This document shows, piece after piece, positions 44,806 to 52,717 of a stretch of DNA of 64,000 bases (its first letter is position 1; every line of letters begins with the position of its first letter). Made by a program: the position numbers and the translations under genes. The notes beneath the pieces are model-generated. The model worked only from the letters and a program-made list of their open reading frames with translations, did not search any database and was not told the origin of the DNA. The DNA lies in NCBI GenBank assembly GCA_016721765.1, contig JADKHO010000002.1, forward strand, positions 806,001 to 870,000, written 5' to 3'. Source of the DNA: Bacteroidota bacterium. GTDB taxonomy: Bacteria; Bacteroidota; Bacteroidia; UBA4408.

Positions 44806-45750
44806 GTGAAAGACGTTGTAAAAATATTAGTTACCGGTGGTGCCGGATTTATTGGAAGTGCACTGGCCGAAAAATTGGCAGAAAAAAAAGAAAACCTAAT
44901 TGTTATAGTAGATAATTTGGTTACAGGGATTATTGAAAAGCTACCTACCAGCAAACACGGTAACATTAAGTTCATTAAATGTGATGTAAACAATTTCAGA
45001 GATATTTCCGGAGTATTTTATTCCTTTTCATTTGATTATGTTTTTCATTATGCTGCTTTAGTTGGAGTAAAAAGAACATTGGAGAATCCGGTAAGCGTGC
45101 TGGATGACATTGAAGGACTTAAAAATATATTAAGCCTTTCTAAAAATACTGGGGTGAAGCGAGTGTATTATTCCTCTTCCTCAGAGGTATATGGTGAACC
45201 GGTGGAGTTTCCTCAAAATGAACATACAACCCCCCTCAACTCGCGCCTACCTTATGCAATTGTAAAAAATGTGGGAGAAGCGTTCTTAAAATCCTACTAT
45301 AAAGAATATGGTTTAGAATACACCATTTTTAGGTTCTTTAATACTTATGGACCAAAACAAAGTAAAGACTTTGTGGTATCTAAATTTATTTCAAGGGCCC
45401 TAAAAAACAGGGAGATTACCATATATGGCGATGGTAGCCAAACACGCACCTTTTGTTATATCAACGATAATATTGAAGCAACCACACACGCATTTTATAA
45501 CAACAAATTCGTAAACGATGTAGTGAACATAGGTGGAGAACAAGAAATAAGTATTTTGAATCTTGCCAAAACCATTATTCGAACCACCTATTCCACCTCA
45601 AAAATTGTGCACCATCATGCCCTTGAAGAAGGCGATATGACCCGCAGAAAGCCGGATGCTACCAAAATGAAAAAATTGTTGAATCATACTTTAATGCCTT
45701 TGGAAGAAGGTTTAAAAATTGTAATTGAAAACAATCATTTTATTCTATAA
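44806..45750 (+). CDS. NAD-dependent sugar epimerase/dehydratase (extended SDR)
   Basis: A 314-residue protein with GTG start. The Rossmann loop GGAGFIGSALAE, YSSSSEVYG, the catalytic YAIVK (Tyr-x3-Lys) and RFFNTYGPKQ define the extended short-chain dehydrogenase family acting on nucleotide sugars. TFCYINDNIEAT is the usual late motif. Given rmlA directly upstream, the substrate could be dTDP- or UDP-hexose. It is not clearly RmlB because the dehydratase Asp-Glu pair after the Ser-x-Ser region is replaced (SSSEVYG only). Complete in length. Confidence 0.88.
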   Translation: MKDVVKILVTGGAGFIGSALAEKLAEKKENLIVIVDNLVTGIIEKLPTSKHGNIKFIKCDVNNFRDISGVFYSFSFDYVFHYAALVGVKRTLENPVSVLDDIEGLKNILSLSKNTGVKRVYYSSSSEVYGEPVEFPQNEHTTPLNSRLPYAIVKNVGEAFLKSYYKEYGLEYTIFRFFNTYGPKQSKDFVVSKFISRALKNREITIYGDGSQTRTFCYINDNIEATTHAFYNNKFVNDVVNIGGEQEISILNLAKTIIRTTYSTSKIVHHHALEEGDMTRRKPDATKMKKLLNHTLMPLEEGLKIVIENNHFIL

Positions 45751-45776
45751 CCCATACTCTTTATAACTTCATTGCT

Positions 45777-46757
45777 TTGAACACCTTGCTTTCGCTGCAA
45801 AAGCGCATAAACTCAGAAATTAATTCATATTCTGCAACGCTTCAATTAAGTCCGGCCGAATTGTATGAACCCATATCCTACACCTTATTATTAGGTGGGA
45901 AAAGAATGCGCCCTGTATTGCTCTTAATGGCTTGCGATTTATTTGATGGCAATATCGATACCGCCATTCAACCCGCATTGGGAATTGAAGTTTTTCACAA
46001 TTTCACTTTGTTGCACGATGATATAATGGACAAGGCACCCTTGCGCAGAAATCAAGCTACGGTGCACGAAAAGTGGAACAGTAATGTAGCTATTTTATCG
46101 GGCGATACAATGTTTGTGAAGTCGTATCAGCTTATTATGCAAACACCTGATGCACATTTGAGGGCGGCTCTTGAAATTTTTTGCCAAACAGCAATAGAGG
46201 TGTGTGAAGGTCAGCAACTCGATATGAATTTTGAAACACAAAAAAATGTTTCGATTGCCGATTATTTGCACATGATTTCTTTAAAAACCGCTGTGCTACT
46301 TGCCGCGAGTTTAAAAATTGGTGCAATCATAGGAGGAGCAAATTCACCAAATGCGCAATCATTGTATGATTTTGGTAAAAATATAGGCATTGCATTTCAA
46401 TTGCAGGACGACATTTTAGATGTTTTTGGAGATGCAAAAAAATTCGGAAAACAAGTGGGTGGAGATATTTTATCGAACAAAAAAACCTTTTTGCTTTTGA
46501 GTGCCTTGGAACAAGCAAAGGGCAATAACTTAGAAGACTTAAACTCCTGGTTAAGCAAAACAACTTTTGTAGCAGACGAAAAAATTGGAGCTGTTAAATC
46601 GCTTTTCGAAAAGCTTCAAGTAAAATCGATGGCTGAAGCCAAAATGAATGAATATTATCAATTAGCCATACACCATTTAAATGAGGTGAATTGTAATCCC
46701 GAAAAAAAAGCAAGCCTTCTGGCTTTTGCAGAAAGTTTAATGGTTCGTGAAATTTAA
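45777..46757 (+). CDS. Polyprenyl (geranylgeranyl/octaprenyl-type) diphosphate synthase
   Basis: A 326-residue trans-prenyltransferase. GGKRMRPVLLLMA binds isopentenyl diphosphate, LLHDDIMDKAPLRR is the first Asp-rich motif (DDxxD), and LQDDILDVFGD the second. The residues before the first Asp motif (FHNFTLLHDD) are small to medium, which is consistent with a long-chain or C20 product, but the chain length is not determined. The start is TTG at 45777; no in-frame ATG lies between the upstream stop and the first conserved block. Confidence 0.92.
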   Translation: MNTLLSLQKRINSEINSYSATLQLSPAELYEPISYTLLLGGKRMRPVLLLMACDLFDGNIDTAIQPALGIEVFHNFTLLHDDIMDKAPLRRNQATVHEKWNSNVAILSGDTMFVKSYQLIMQTPDAHLRAALEIFCQTAIEVCEGQQLDMNFETQKNVSIADYLHMISLKTAVLLAASLKIGAIIGGANSPNAQSLYDFGKNIGIAFQLQDDILDVFGDAKKFGKQVGGDILSNKKTFLLLSALEQAKGNNLEDLNSWLSKTTFVADEKIGAVKSLFEKLQVKSMAEAKMNEYYQLAIHHLNEVNCNPEKKASLLAFAESLMVREI

Positions 46758-46769
46758 TTCAATCGAGTA

Positions 46770-47681
46770 ATGAAAATTTTGATACTTATTTTACGCATAC
46801 TACTTGGTGCAGTATTTATTTTTTCGGCCATTAGCAAACTCTTTCCAATTGAGGTATTTGAACTTAATTTTGTATATCAAGGAATTAGTGGTTGGGAGCT
46901 GGCACCATATCTTTCGAGAGGATTAATTATTCTGGAGTTATTTTTAGGACTTGCTCTTTTATTTAATTCCCTTTTAAAACAATTTATTTTACCGGCTACA
47001 TTTTTATTACTACTGATTTTCACTGTGTATCTTTTTTATTCAATCGCAAAAGATGGTAATTCAGGGAACTGTGGTTGTTTTGGAACCCTACTTCCCATGA
47101 CTCCGCTCGAATCTATAATTAAAAACATAGCATTAATGCTGCTCACAGCGTTTATTTTTATTAAAACTGAAAAAAAATCCTGGAATTTAAAATGGTTATT
47201 GCCTAGCGTATTTATTGTAGCTTCAACAACGATTGTTCTCCTTTTCCCAATATATGATTATTCTTACGAAACCAAGCCCATTGGCAGTGAAATGGCCGAT
47301 ATTGCTGTAATAAAAGGTTTTAAAGGTGATCCGAAAGCAAATTTACAGGAAGGAAAAAAATTGGTTGCTGTCTTCAATATGGCCTGCAGTCATTGTGTAG
47401 AAGTAGCCTTAAAAATTAATGCCGCAAGGTCCAGAATTAAATTGCCACCTACGTATTTTGTTTTACTAGGGGACAGTACTGAGATTAAAGAATTTTATGA
47501 CCTCACCAATTCAAATGCGCCTTACGTACTAATGCAATCACAGGATTTTATAAAACAGTTTCACTCCGGATGGCCAAGAGTTTTTCTTATAGAAAATGGT
47601 ATTATAAAATTCGATAATGACCATAAAACCTTTAATGGAGCTTATTTTGAAGAGCAAGTGACCCAGTTTTTAAGTAAATAG
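46770..47681 (+). CDS. MauE/DoxX-type membrane protein fused to a thioredoxin-like domain
   Basis: A 303-residue protein. The N-terminal half has four membrane segments with an MauE/DoxX pattern (RILLGAVFIFSAISKL, LELFLGLALLF) and the loop GNCGCFG, whose Cys pair is the redox pair of MauE. A fifth segment (LLPSVFIVASTTIVLLF) leads to a periplasmic domain with FNMACSHCVEVA, a thioredoxin-like C-x2-C, and a late WPRVFLIENG with the cis-Pro of that fold. It probably moves reducing power across the membrane to periplasmic disulfides. It stands 96 bases before the first of three small Cys-rich lipoproteins. Confidence 0.85.
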   Translation: MKILILILRILLGAVFIFSAISKLFPIEVFELNFVYQGISGWELAPYLSRGLIILELFLGLALLFNSLLKQFILPATFLLLLIFTVYLFYSIAKDGNSGNCGCFGTLLPMTPLESIIKNIALMLLTAFIFIKTEKKSWNLKWLLPSVFIVASTTIVLLFPIYDYSYETKPIGSEMADIAVIKGFKGDPKANLQEGKKLVAVFNMACSHCVEVALKINAARSRIKLPPTYFVLLGDSTEIKEFYDLTNSNAPYVLMQSQDFIKQFHSGWPRVFLIENGIIKFDNDHKTFNGAYFEEQVTQFLSK

Positions 47682-47707
47682 ATTTAGTAAGATATATTCA
47701 AATTTGA

Positions 47708-47738
47708 TTTTGCCGAGAATTTTATACTCCTATCTTTG
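47708..47738 (+). promoter_or_regulatory. Promoter TTTTG ... TATCTTTG ahead of the first small lipoprotein
   Basis: TTTTG at 47708-47712 and exact -7 box TATCTTTG at 47731-47738, gap 18 bases. The ATG at 47778 follows 39 bases later. Confidence 0.7.
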
Positions 47739-47777
47739 TCCCTGAAATATTTCAAAAAACTAAACCAAATCAACAAA

Positions 47778-47963
47778 ATGAAAAAATTATCTTTATTAGC
47801 AATTGCTGCTGTATTAGTTGCAGGATCATTTTCTTCTTGCAAGAAGTGTATTACATGTTCTATCGGTGGTGTTGAAGGATCTGAAGTGTGTGGTAAAAAA
47901 TCAGAAAGAACTGCTTATGAAACTACTTGTAAAAATGCAGGTGGAACAGTTAAAACTAAGTAA
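47778..47963 (+). CDS. Small cysteine-rich lipoprotein, paralogue 1
   Basis: A 61-residue lipoprotein: a signal peptide with lipobox Ser-Ser-Cys21, then Lys-Lys-Cys24-Ile-Thr-Cys27-Ser, Cys38-Gly and a last Cys51. The start at 47778 is chosen because it gives a normal lipoprotein signal peptide and sits after the promoter. Four Cys remain after lipidation. It shares C-K-[KR]-C-x2-C-S and C-G-x5-T-x-Y with the next two genes. The function is unknown. A strong terminator follows 16 bases after the stop. No known family is recognised. Confidence 0.82.
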   Translation: MKKLSLLAIAAVLVAGSFSSCKKCITCSIGGVEGSEVCGKKSERTAYETTCKNAGGTVKTK

Positions 47964-47979
47964 TTTTTAATTGCTTAAT

Positions 47980-48008
47980 AAAAAAACCCGCTAATTGCGG
48001 GTTTTTTT
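47980..48008 (+). terminator. Intrinsic terminator after lipoprotein paralogue 1
   Basis: AAAAAACCCGC (47981-47991) pairs with GCGGGTTTTTT (47997-48007) around a 5-base loop, with a run of seven T. Confidence 0.9.
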
Positions 48009-48066
48009 ATGCGCGGTACTGTAAAAACTTTTTAATAATTTTCCGCCTTAAATATTCTTCCAAATC

Positions 48067-48270
48067 ATGACGCGTAAAATCTACATCTTTTTTTCATTGG
48101 TTCTTGTTCTTGTAAATTGTTCTTGCAAAAAATGCATCCGTTGCAGTTATGATAATAATTTTGGTACCAGGGTAACTTTACAGGAATATTGTGGTAAATC
48201 AAAAAACCTCACCAAGTATAAAGACGCCTATAAAGACTATAAAAACTTTACATGCGAAGAAATAAAATGA
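48067..48270 (+). CDS. Small cysteine-rich lipoprotein, paralogue 2
   Basis: A 67-residue protein with a hydrophobic signal (IFFSLVLVLV) and a lipobox that could use Cys18 or Cys20 (VNCSC). Then Lys-Lys-Cys23-x2-Cys26-Ser, Cys42-Gly-x5-Thr-x-Tyr51 and a last Cys63. The spacing from the CKKC block to the CG block is longer than in paralogue 1, and the C-terminus is Lys/Asp/Tyr-rich. It has no TAnnTTTG box in its 58-base upstream gap, so its promoter is unclear. Same family as its two neighbours; function unknown. Confidence 0.78.
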   Translation: MTRKIYIFFSLVLVLVNCSCKKCIRCSYDNNFGTRVTLQEYCGKSKNLTKYKDAYKDYKNFTCEEIK

Positions 48271-48312
48271 GAAGCAAATCGCGGACATGCTTCATTAAGT
48301 TAAATATATTTT

Positions 48313-48320
48313 TATTTTTG
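48313..48320 (+). promoter_or_regulatory. -7 element TATTTTTG ahead of lipoprotein paralogue 3
   Basis: Exact TAnnTTTG match 33 bases before the ATG at 48354, in a very AT-rich stretch. Confidence 0.5.
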
Positions 48321-48353
48321 CATTCATTCATATCAGAAACAAAATAGTATACA

Positions 48354-48584
48354 ATGAAAAAAACGCTCCTCCTTCTTGTAGTTTGTTCAGTAATTGCTGG
48401 GTTTTCATCTTCTTGCAAACGTTGTTCTACCTGCTCTTATACCTACCGACCATTCGGGGCTTCTGCAGATTCTACTGTTGAGGTACCTCAAAGTTGTGGT
48501 AATAAGCAAGAACGCACTGCTTATGAAAATAATGTTAAAGCTGAGGCTTCAATGGTTGGGGGCGAAGTTACCTGCGATAATTAA
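48354..48584 (+). CDS. Small cysteine-rich lipoprotein, paralogue 3
   Basis: A 76-residue lipoprotein with signal peptide and lipobox Ser-Ser-Ser-Cys21, then Lys-Arg-Cys24-x2-Cys27-Ser, a longer insert (YTYRPFGASADST), Cys48-Gly-x5-Thr-x-Tyr57 and a last Cys74. Same ordered motifs as paralogues 1 and 2. It converges with the sigma-54 regulator gene, whose end is five bases away. Function unknown. Confidence 0.8.
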   Translation: MKKTLLLLVVCSVIAGFSSSCKRCSTCSYTYRPFGASADSTVEVPQSCGNKQERTAYENNVKAEASMVGGEVTCDN

Positions 48585-48589
48585 GCAAA

Positions 48590-49753
48590 CTATTTCAATG
48601 GACTTGCGAAAGCAAGTACTTCTTTATCACTGATTGTTTTATCGCACAATATCAACAAACGTTCAATTACGTTTTTGAATTCACGTATATTACCTGTCCA
48701 TTTCATTTTTTGTAATTCCTTTATTGCCTCTGAGCTTATTGATTTCTGAGGCATGCCATGCTCTTCACATAAACGCGTAAGGAAATATTCTGTTAACAAG
48801 GGAATATCTTCTTTTCGTTCAGTTAACGAAGGCACATGAATAAGAATTACGCTTAAGCGATGATACAAGTCTTCGCGAAAGTTGTTATCGGCAATTTCTT
48901 TCTGAAGATTTTTATTGGTTGCTGCCACTACCCTCACATTCACTTTAATTTCCTTTTCACCACCTACTCGCGTAATTTTATTCTCTTGCAAGGCCCGCAG
49001 CACCTTAGCTTGGGCACTCAAACTCATATCCCCAATTTCGTCTAAAAAAATGGTGCCGCCTTCGGCTTGTTCAAACTTGCCCTTTCGTTGAGTAACAGCC
49101 GAAGTAAATGCCCCCTTCTCATGACCAAACAATTCGCTTTCTATTAATTCGGAAGGTATGGCTGCACAATTCACTTCAATGAGTGGTGCAGCTGAACGGT
49201 TGCTTTTTTCATGAATAAGTCGGGCAACCAATTCCTTTCCGGTACCATTTCCACCTGTAATGAGCACTCTAGCATCGGTAGGAGCAACACGCTCTATCAT
49301 GCTCTTTATTTTAGCAATGGCTTCAGAAGTACCGATCATTTCGGTGCTTTTACTCAGCTTTTTCTTTAAGACTTTTGTTTCAGTAACTAAACTGGACTTA
49401 TCCATGGCATTGCGCAAGGTCACCAGCAAGCGGTTCAAATCGAGCGGTTTGGAAATAAAATCAAAAGCTCCTTTTTTTACTGCTTCTACTGCTGTTTCAA
49501 TATTTCCATGTCCCGAAATCATTACAACCGGCGTATCCAACTGCAAGGATTGAATTTTTTCAAGTACTTCAATGCCGTCTTTTTTGGGCATTTTCACATC
49601 GCATAAAATCAAATCATAGCCAGCCTTTTCAATTTTTGAAATACCTTCAGCACCATCTTCAGCTTCTTCCACTTTATGATTTTCGTACTCTAAAATTTCC
49701 CGTAAGGCTTTGCGAATGGGCTTTTCATCATCAATTATCAATATTTTCGACAT
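48590..49753 (-). CDS. Sigma-54-interacting response regulator lacking a DNA-binding domain
   Basis: A 387-residue NtrC-type protein. The receiver domain (residues 1-120) has Asp8-Asp9 and the phosphoacceptor Asp52 in LCDVKMP. The AAA+ domain has Walker A GGNGTGKE (167-174), the sigma-54 contact loop GAFTSA (214-219, normally GAFTGA), Walker B GTIFLDEIGD and a WTGNIREFKNVIERL sensor region. The chain ends 30 residues later, with no Fis-type helix-turn-helix, where family members usually run to about 450-460 residues. No frameshifted HTH is seen downstream: the next bases belong to the convergent lipoprotein. It lies seven bases after ppx, in one operon. Confidence 0.92.
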   Translation of the reverse strand: MSKILIIDDEKPIRKALREILEYENHKVEEAEDGAEGISKIEKAGYDLILCDVKMPKKDGIEVLEKIQSLQLDTPVVMISGHGNIETAVEAVKKGAFDFISKPLDLNRLLVTLRNAMDKSSLVTETKVLKKKLSKSTEMIGTSEAIAKIKSMIERVAPTDARVLITGGNGTGKELVARLIHEKSNRSAAPLIEVNCAAIPSELIESELFGHEKGAFTSAVTQRKGKFEQAEGGTIFLDEIGDMSLSAQAKVLRALQENKITRVGGEKEIKVNVRVVAATNKNLQKEIADNNFREDLYHRLSVILIHVPSLTERKEDIPLLTEYFLTRLCEEHGMPQKSISSEAIKELQKMKWTGNIREFKNVIERLLILCDKTISDKEVLAFASPLK

Positions 49754-49759
49754 CGTATC

Positions 49760-50698
49760 TTAGTTTATATGTAAAGTGCGCATCCTATTTGCGATAACTC
49801 CTTCCTTTAATGCATAAGTGCTGAGTCGCATGTTGGAAAGGGAATATCGTGTTAAAATATAGTTAGTAAATACCGCAGAAACTACAATCATATCAGCCCG
49901 CATTTCAATTATTCCGGGAGTTTGAAGTCGTTCAACTTTATTGGATAACAAAAGCTGCTGGTGTATGCTATAAAAATCATTCATGCAAAAATCATAACTG
50001 GTTTGACGGTTTAGGTCAATAGGCGTATAAAATTTAAATCCAATCATTTCAGCAAAGGTATCGAATGAACCGGAAGAGCCTATCAATTCAGTTACACCAT
50101 GTTCCTCTATGGCAACTGAAAGGCTTTGAAGTTGCGTGTTAAAATAGTGCTCAATTGCTTTTACTTCTTGTTCCAAAATGGGATCATGTGGTTTGAATTT
50201 TTCGAGCAAGCGCGCAGCTCCAAGATTAAAGCTCTGCTTCCATAAAATTTCAGTTGCATTGCCAATGATAAATTCGGTACTTCCACCGCCAATATCCATA
50301 ATCAAGGAGTTGTTGTGCGTTAAGGTTACACCCATACGCACACCTTCATAAATTAATGTTGCTTCCTTATCACCATCAATAACCTCCACCTCCAACAAAA
50401 AATTATCCTTCACTTGTTTTACAAACGCTGCACCATTCCTCGCACTTCGAATAGCTGAGGTAGCAAATGCTTGAATAGTTTCGACGTCAAATCGTTTTAT
50501 AGTTTCCAAATGAGCTCCAATTGCAGCAATTCCACGCGCGAAAGGTAGGGGCAAAATTGTATCTGAATTAATACCTCCTTCACCTAACTTCACAGCAATC
50601 TTATCACTGAATTCAACTGTAAAACCATTATCTATGGAAAGGTGAGCAATTAATAAATTAAAGGTATTGGTTCCTAAATCAATTATGGCAATTCGCAT
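49760..50698 (-). CDS. ppx: Exopolyphosphatase / guanosine pentaphosphatase family protein
   Basis: A 312-residue ASKHA-fold protein. IDLGTNTFNLLIA is the phosphate-1 loop, ATSAIRSARNGAAFV the second, MDIGGGSTEFIIG the third, and EVIDGDKEATLIYEGV the signature between them. It hydrolyses terminal phosphates of polyphosphate or converts pppGpp to ppGpp. It is a short form lacking the C-terminal HD domain of E. coli Ppx, as in many Bacteroidota. It is the first gene of an operon with the sigma-54 regulator, linking phosphate or stringent signalling to sigma-54 control. Confidence 0.92.
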   Translation of the reverse strand: MRIAIIDLGTNTFNLLIAHLSIDNGFTVEFSDKIAVKLGEGGINSDTILPLPFARGIAAIGAHLETIKRFDVETIQAFATSAIRSARNGAAFVKQVKDNFLLEVEVIDGDKEATLIYEGVRMGVTLTHNNSLIMDIGGGSTEFIIGNATEILWKQSFNLGAARLLEKFKPHDPILEQEVKAIEHYFNTQLQSLSVAIEEHGVTELIGSSGSFDTFAEMIGFKFYTPIDLNRQTSYDFCMNDFYSIHQQLLLSNKVERLQTPGIIEMRADMIVVSAVFTNYILTRYSLSNMRLSTYALKEGVIANRMRTLHIN

Positions 50699-50759
50699 AG
50701 AAAAATTGGAGCGTTGTGTTTTTTTTACGAAGGTATCGATTTATAGGAATTGACGCACA

Positions 50760-50767
50760 CAAAGTTA
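50760..50767 (-). promoter_or_regulatory. -7 element TAACTTTG (minus strand) of the ppx operon
   Basis: CAAAGTTA on the plus strand reads TAACTTTG on the minus strand, 61 bases before the ppx start. No convincing -33 partner. Confidence 0.45.
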
Positions 50768-50871
50768 GGAATTACAACCACCAATCGAATTTTTGAGATG
50801 TTCAATTTATATAATCAGCTTATTTTTATATCTTGCGTTCCAATAATTCTACTACTCAATCAATTCGTTCT

Positions 50872-51492
50872 ATGCGTAATATTTTTGTCACTGGAATTGG
50901 CACAGATGTCGGTAAAACAGTTGTTTCGGCCATACTCGCAGAAGCGCTTCAATATGATTATTGGAAACCTGTGCAATCAGGCAGTTTTTACGGAACCGAC
51001 TCTATCACTGTCCGAAACTTAGTAAAAAGTGAAAAGGTGTTTGTTCACCCTGAAGCTATATTATTAAAACATGCCTTATCTCCGCATGCAGCGGCCGAGC
51101 AAGAAGGTATTCACCTTGATGCCGAAAAAATTGAATTACCAAAATCAAACAATCGCATAATCATCGAAGGTTCAGGAGGCGTGTTAGTCCCCTTAAATCA
51201 CCATTATTTTGTAGCCGATATGATTAAAAAATTCGATTGCGAAGCCGTGGTAGTAATTCAAAATTATTTAGGCAGCACCAATCATTCCTTGCTTTCGCTG
51301 GAAGCCCTGAAGGTGCGCAATATTCCAATTAAAGGATTGGTTTTTAATGGAGCTCCACACAAACCTACCGAAGAAATTATTACCCATTTTAGTGGTGCAA
51401 AAATTATTGGGAGAGTCTTGCCCGAAAAAGCCATAAATACGGATGTGATCCAAAAATATGCACAACAATTTAAAGAGTTTTTGTTTGCATGA
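50872..51492 (+). CDS. bioD: Dethiobiotin synthetase
   Basis: A 206-residue ATP-dependent carboxylase that closes the ureido ring of dethiobiotin. The P-loop is GIGTDVGKTVVS near the N-terminus, and YWKPVQSG and IIEGSGGVLVPL are the other family motifs. The start at 50872 (Met-Arg-Asn-Ile-Phe-Val-Thr-Gly) is chosen because it places the P-loop at the normal position; an in-frame start 13 codons upstream adds a Ser/Thr-rich tail. It overlaps the next gene by four bases. No bioA, bioB or bioF is in the window. Confidence 0.94.
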   Translation: MRNIFVTGIGTDVGKTVVSAILAEALQYDYWKPVQSGSFYGTDSITVRNLVKSEKVFVHPEAILLKHALSPHAAAEQEGIHLDAEKIELPKSNNRIIIEGSGGVLVPLNHHYFVADMIKKFDCEAVVVIQNYLGSTNHSLLSLEALKVRNIPIKGLVFNGAPHKPTEEIITHFSGAKIIGRVLPEKAINTDVIQKYAQQFKEFLFA

Positions 51493-52034
51493 AATCCACA
51501 CCACGAATTCAAGTTAGCGCAAAGGACTTAACTACACATATTGAAATTACGCCGCTTCGTGATCCATTAAAATCGAATTTATTGGTAGCTTGGCTAGTTG
51601 TTTGGACCCTTTGCGGGATAATTGTTTTTTCTCAATTTTTTAGCAATATGAGTCGTGAAGAAAAATTGCTGATGGCAGTATGGATGGCATTCTGGGCCTA
51701 TTTTGAATTTAAAATTGGAACGGCCTATCTGTGGCGAAAAAGTGGTGTAGAACACATCAGTATTGATTCCGAAAAATTAGTATACAGTCGCATTGTATCC
51801 GGAAAAGCGGAAACTAAATCCTACTCAACCGATACTATTTCGAACCTGGAAGTTTATGAATTTGGTAAAAATTCATTTAGCGATTCCTTTCAAAGTTCCT
51901 ATTGGGTGCGGGGGAATGAAAGTGTATTCTTTACCTATTTTGGACAAAAAATTGGTTTGGGCTTGCAGCTCAACCTAGAAGAAGCAACGCTTTTGTATAA
52001 GGCAATTCAAAGAGCATTCAAGACAAAAAAATAA
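51489..52034 (+). CDS. Hypothetical membrane protein, PH-like
   Basis: A 181-residue protein of unknown function. Two membrane segments (LLVAWLVVWTLCGIIVF, MAVWMAFWAYFEF; about residues 30-75) are followed by a soluble beta-rich part with ISIDSEKLVYSRIVSGK and TDTISNLEVY, the look of a PH-like membrane domain. It overlaps bioD by four bases (ATGA), but a role in biotin synthesis is not evident. The end converges on the acyltransferase gene with two bases between. Confidence 0.7.
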   Translation: MKSTPRIQVSAKDLTTHIEITPLRDPLKSNLLVAWLVVWTLCGIIVFSQFFSNMSREEKLLMAVWMAFWAYFEFKIGTAYLWRKSGVEHISIDSEKLVYSRIVSGKAETKSYSTDTISNLEVYEFGKNSFSDSFQSSYWVRGNESVFFTYFGQKIGLGLQLNLEEATLLYKAIQRAFKTKK

Positions 52035-52036
52035 GC

Positions 52037-52600
52037 CTATTCGAAATATATTGCATCCACATTAAAATCTTCCGGATTTTTAGCTTGAATGGTAGCATAA
52101 AAAGCACGAATTTTTTCCCAATCACTTTTTTTATCTCCTGTCATTTTCAATACCGGTCCAAATCCTGCAGTGCGTGTTTTATAATCGATATAGCCCAGTA
52201 CTACAGGTACATTGGCGGCAAGGGCGATGTGGTAAAAACCACTTTTCCATTTTGCTACCCGTTTGCGCGTTCCTTCCGGCGGGATGGCCAGAATTACACG
52301 GTCTTTACTTTTAAATAACTCCACCATTGAATCCACCAAGTGATGATTGCCTTTGCGCTCAACCGGTATACCGCCGCTTTTCAAAAAAATATTTTTTATT
52401 GGCCAAACAAACAATTCCTTCTTTGCTAAATAATTTATTTTTAGTTTAAAAAGATTGATAGAAACTATGCCATATACAAAATCCCAATTGCTGGTGTGTG
52501 GCGCTGCAATTACAATACAATGGGTAATATCGGGAGGAAGCGGAGTTCCTGTTTTCCAGCCTTTAAGGCGATAAAAAAGCTTAAATAAAAAAAGTACCAT
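52037..52600 (-). CDS. 1-acyl-glycerol-3-phosphate acyltransferase-like protein
   Basis: A 187-residue PlsC-family protein. The catalytic H-x4-D is in APHTSNWDF (residues about 34-39) and the second motif is IPPEGTRKR, where the usual FPEGTRS is replaced. KSGGIPVERKG supplies the third block. The small size, with the first motif close to the N-terminus, is that of the compact acyltransferase group in Bacteroidota. Whether it makes phosphatidic acid or acylates another lipid such as an ornithine or lipid A-type molecule is not known. Confidence 0.85.
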   Translation of the reverse strand: MVLFLFKLFYRLKGWKTGTPLPPDITHCIVIAAPHTSNWDFVYGIVSINLFKLKINYLAKKELFVWPIKNIFLKSGGIPVERKGNHHLVDSMVELFKSKDRVILAIPPEGTRKRVAKWKSGFYHIALAANVPVVLGYIDYKTRTAGFGPVLKMTGDKKSDWEKIRAFYATIQAKNPEDFNVDAIYFE

Positions 52601-52602
52601 TC

Positions 52603-52610
52603 TATTTTTG
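52603..52610 (+). promoter_or_regulatory. Possible -7 element TATTTTTG upstream of preA
   Basis: Exact TAnnTTTG match, but 107 bases before the chosen preA start, so the leader would be unusually long. Could be a chance match. Confidence 0.3.
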
Positions 52611-52717
52611 GGCTTGCTTAGGTTGCGAATGTATTAAAATTAGAATTGCATTTGCGTTTTTTATTTTTTGATTTACTGAACAAAAATTTTACTTTCACGC
52701 ATCTAAGTATTAAAACT

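Noticed and set aside
48590..48600. A frameshift hiding a DNA-binding domain of the sigma-54 regulator
   Set aside because: No HTH-like sequence in any frame follows within the few bases before the convergent lipoprotein gene.
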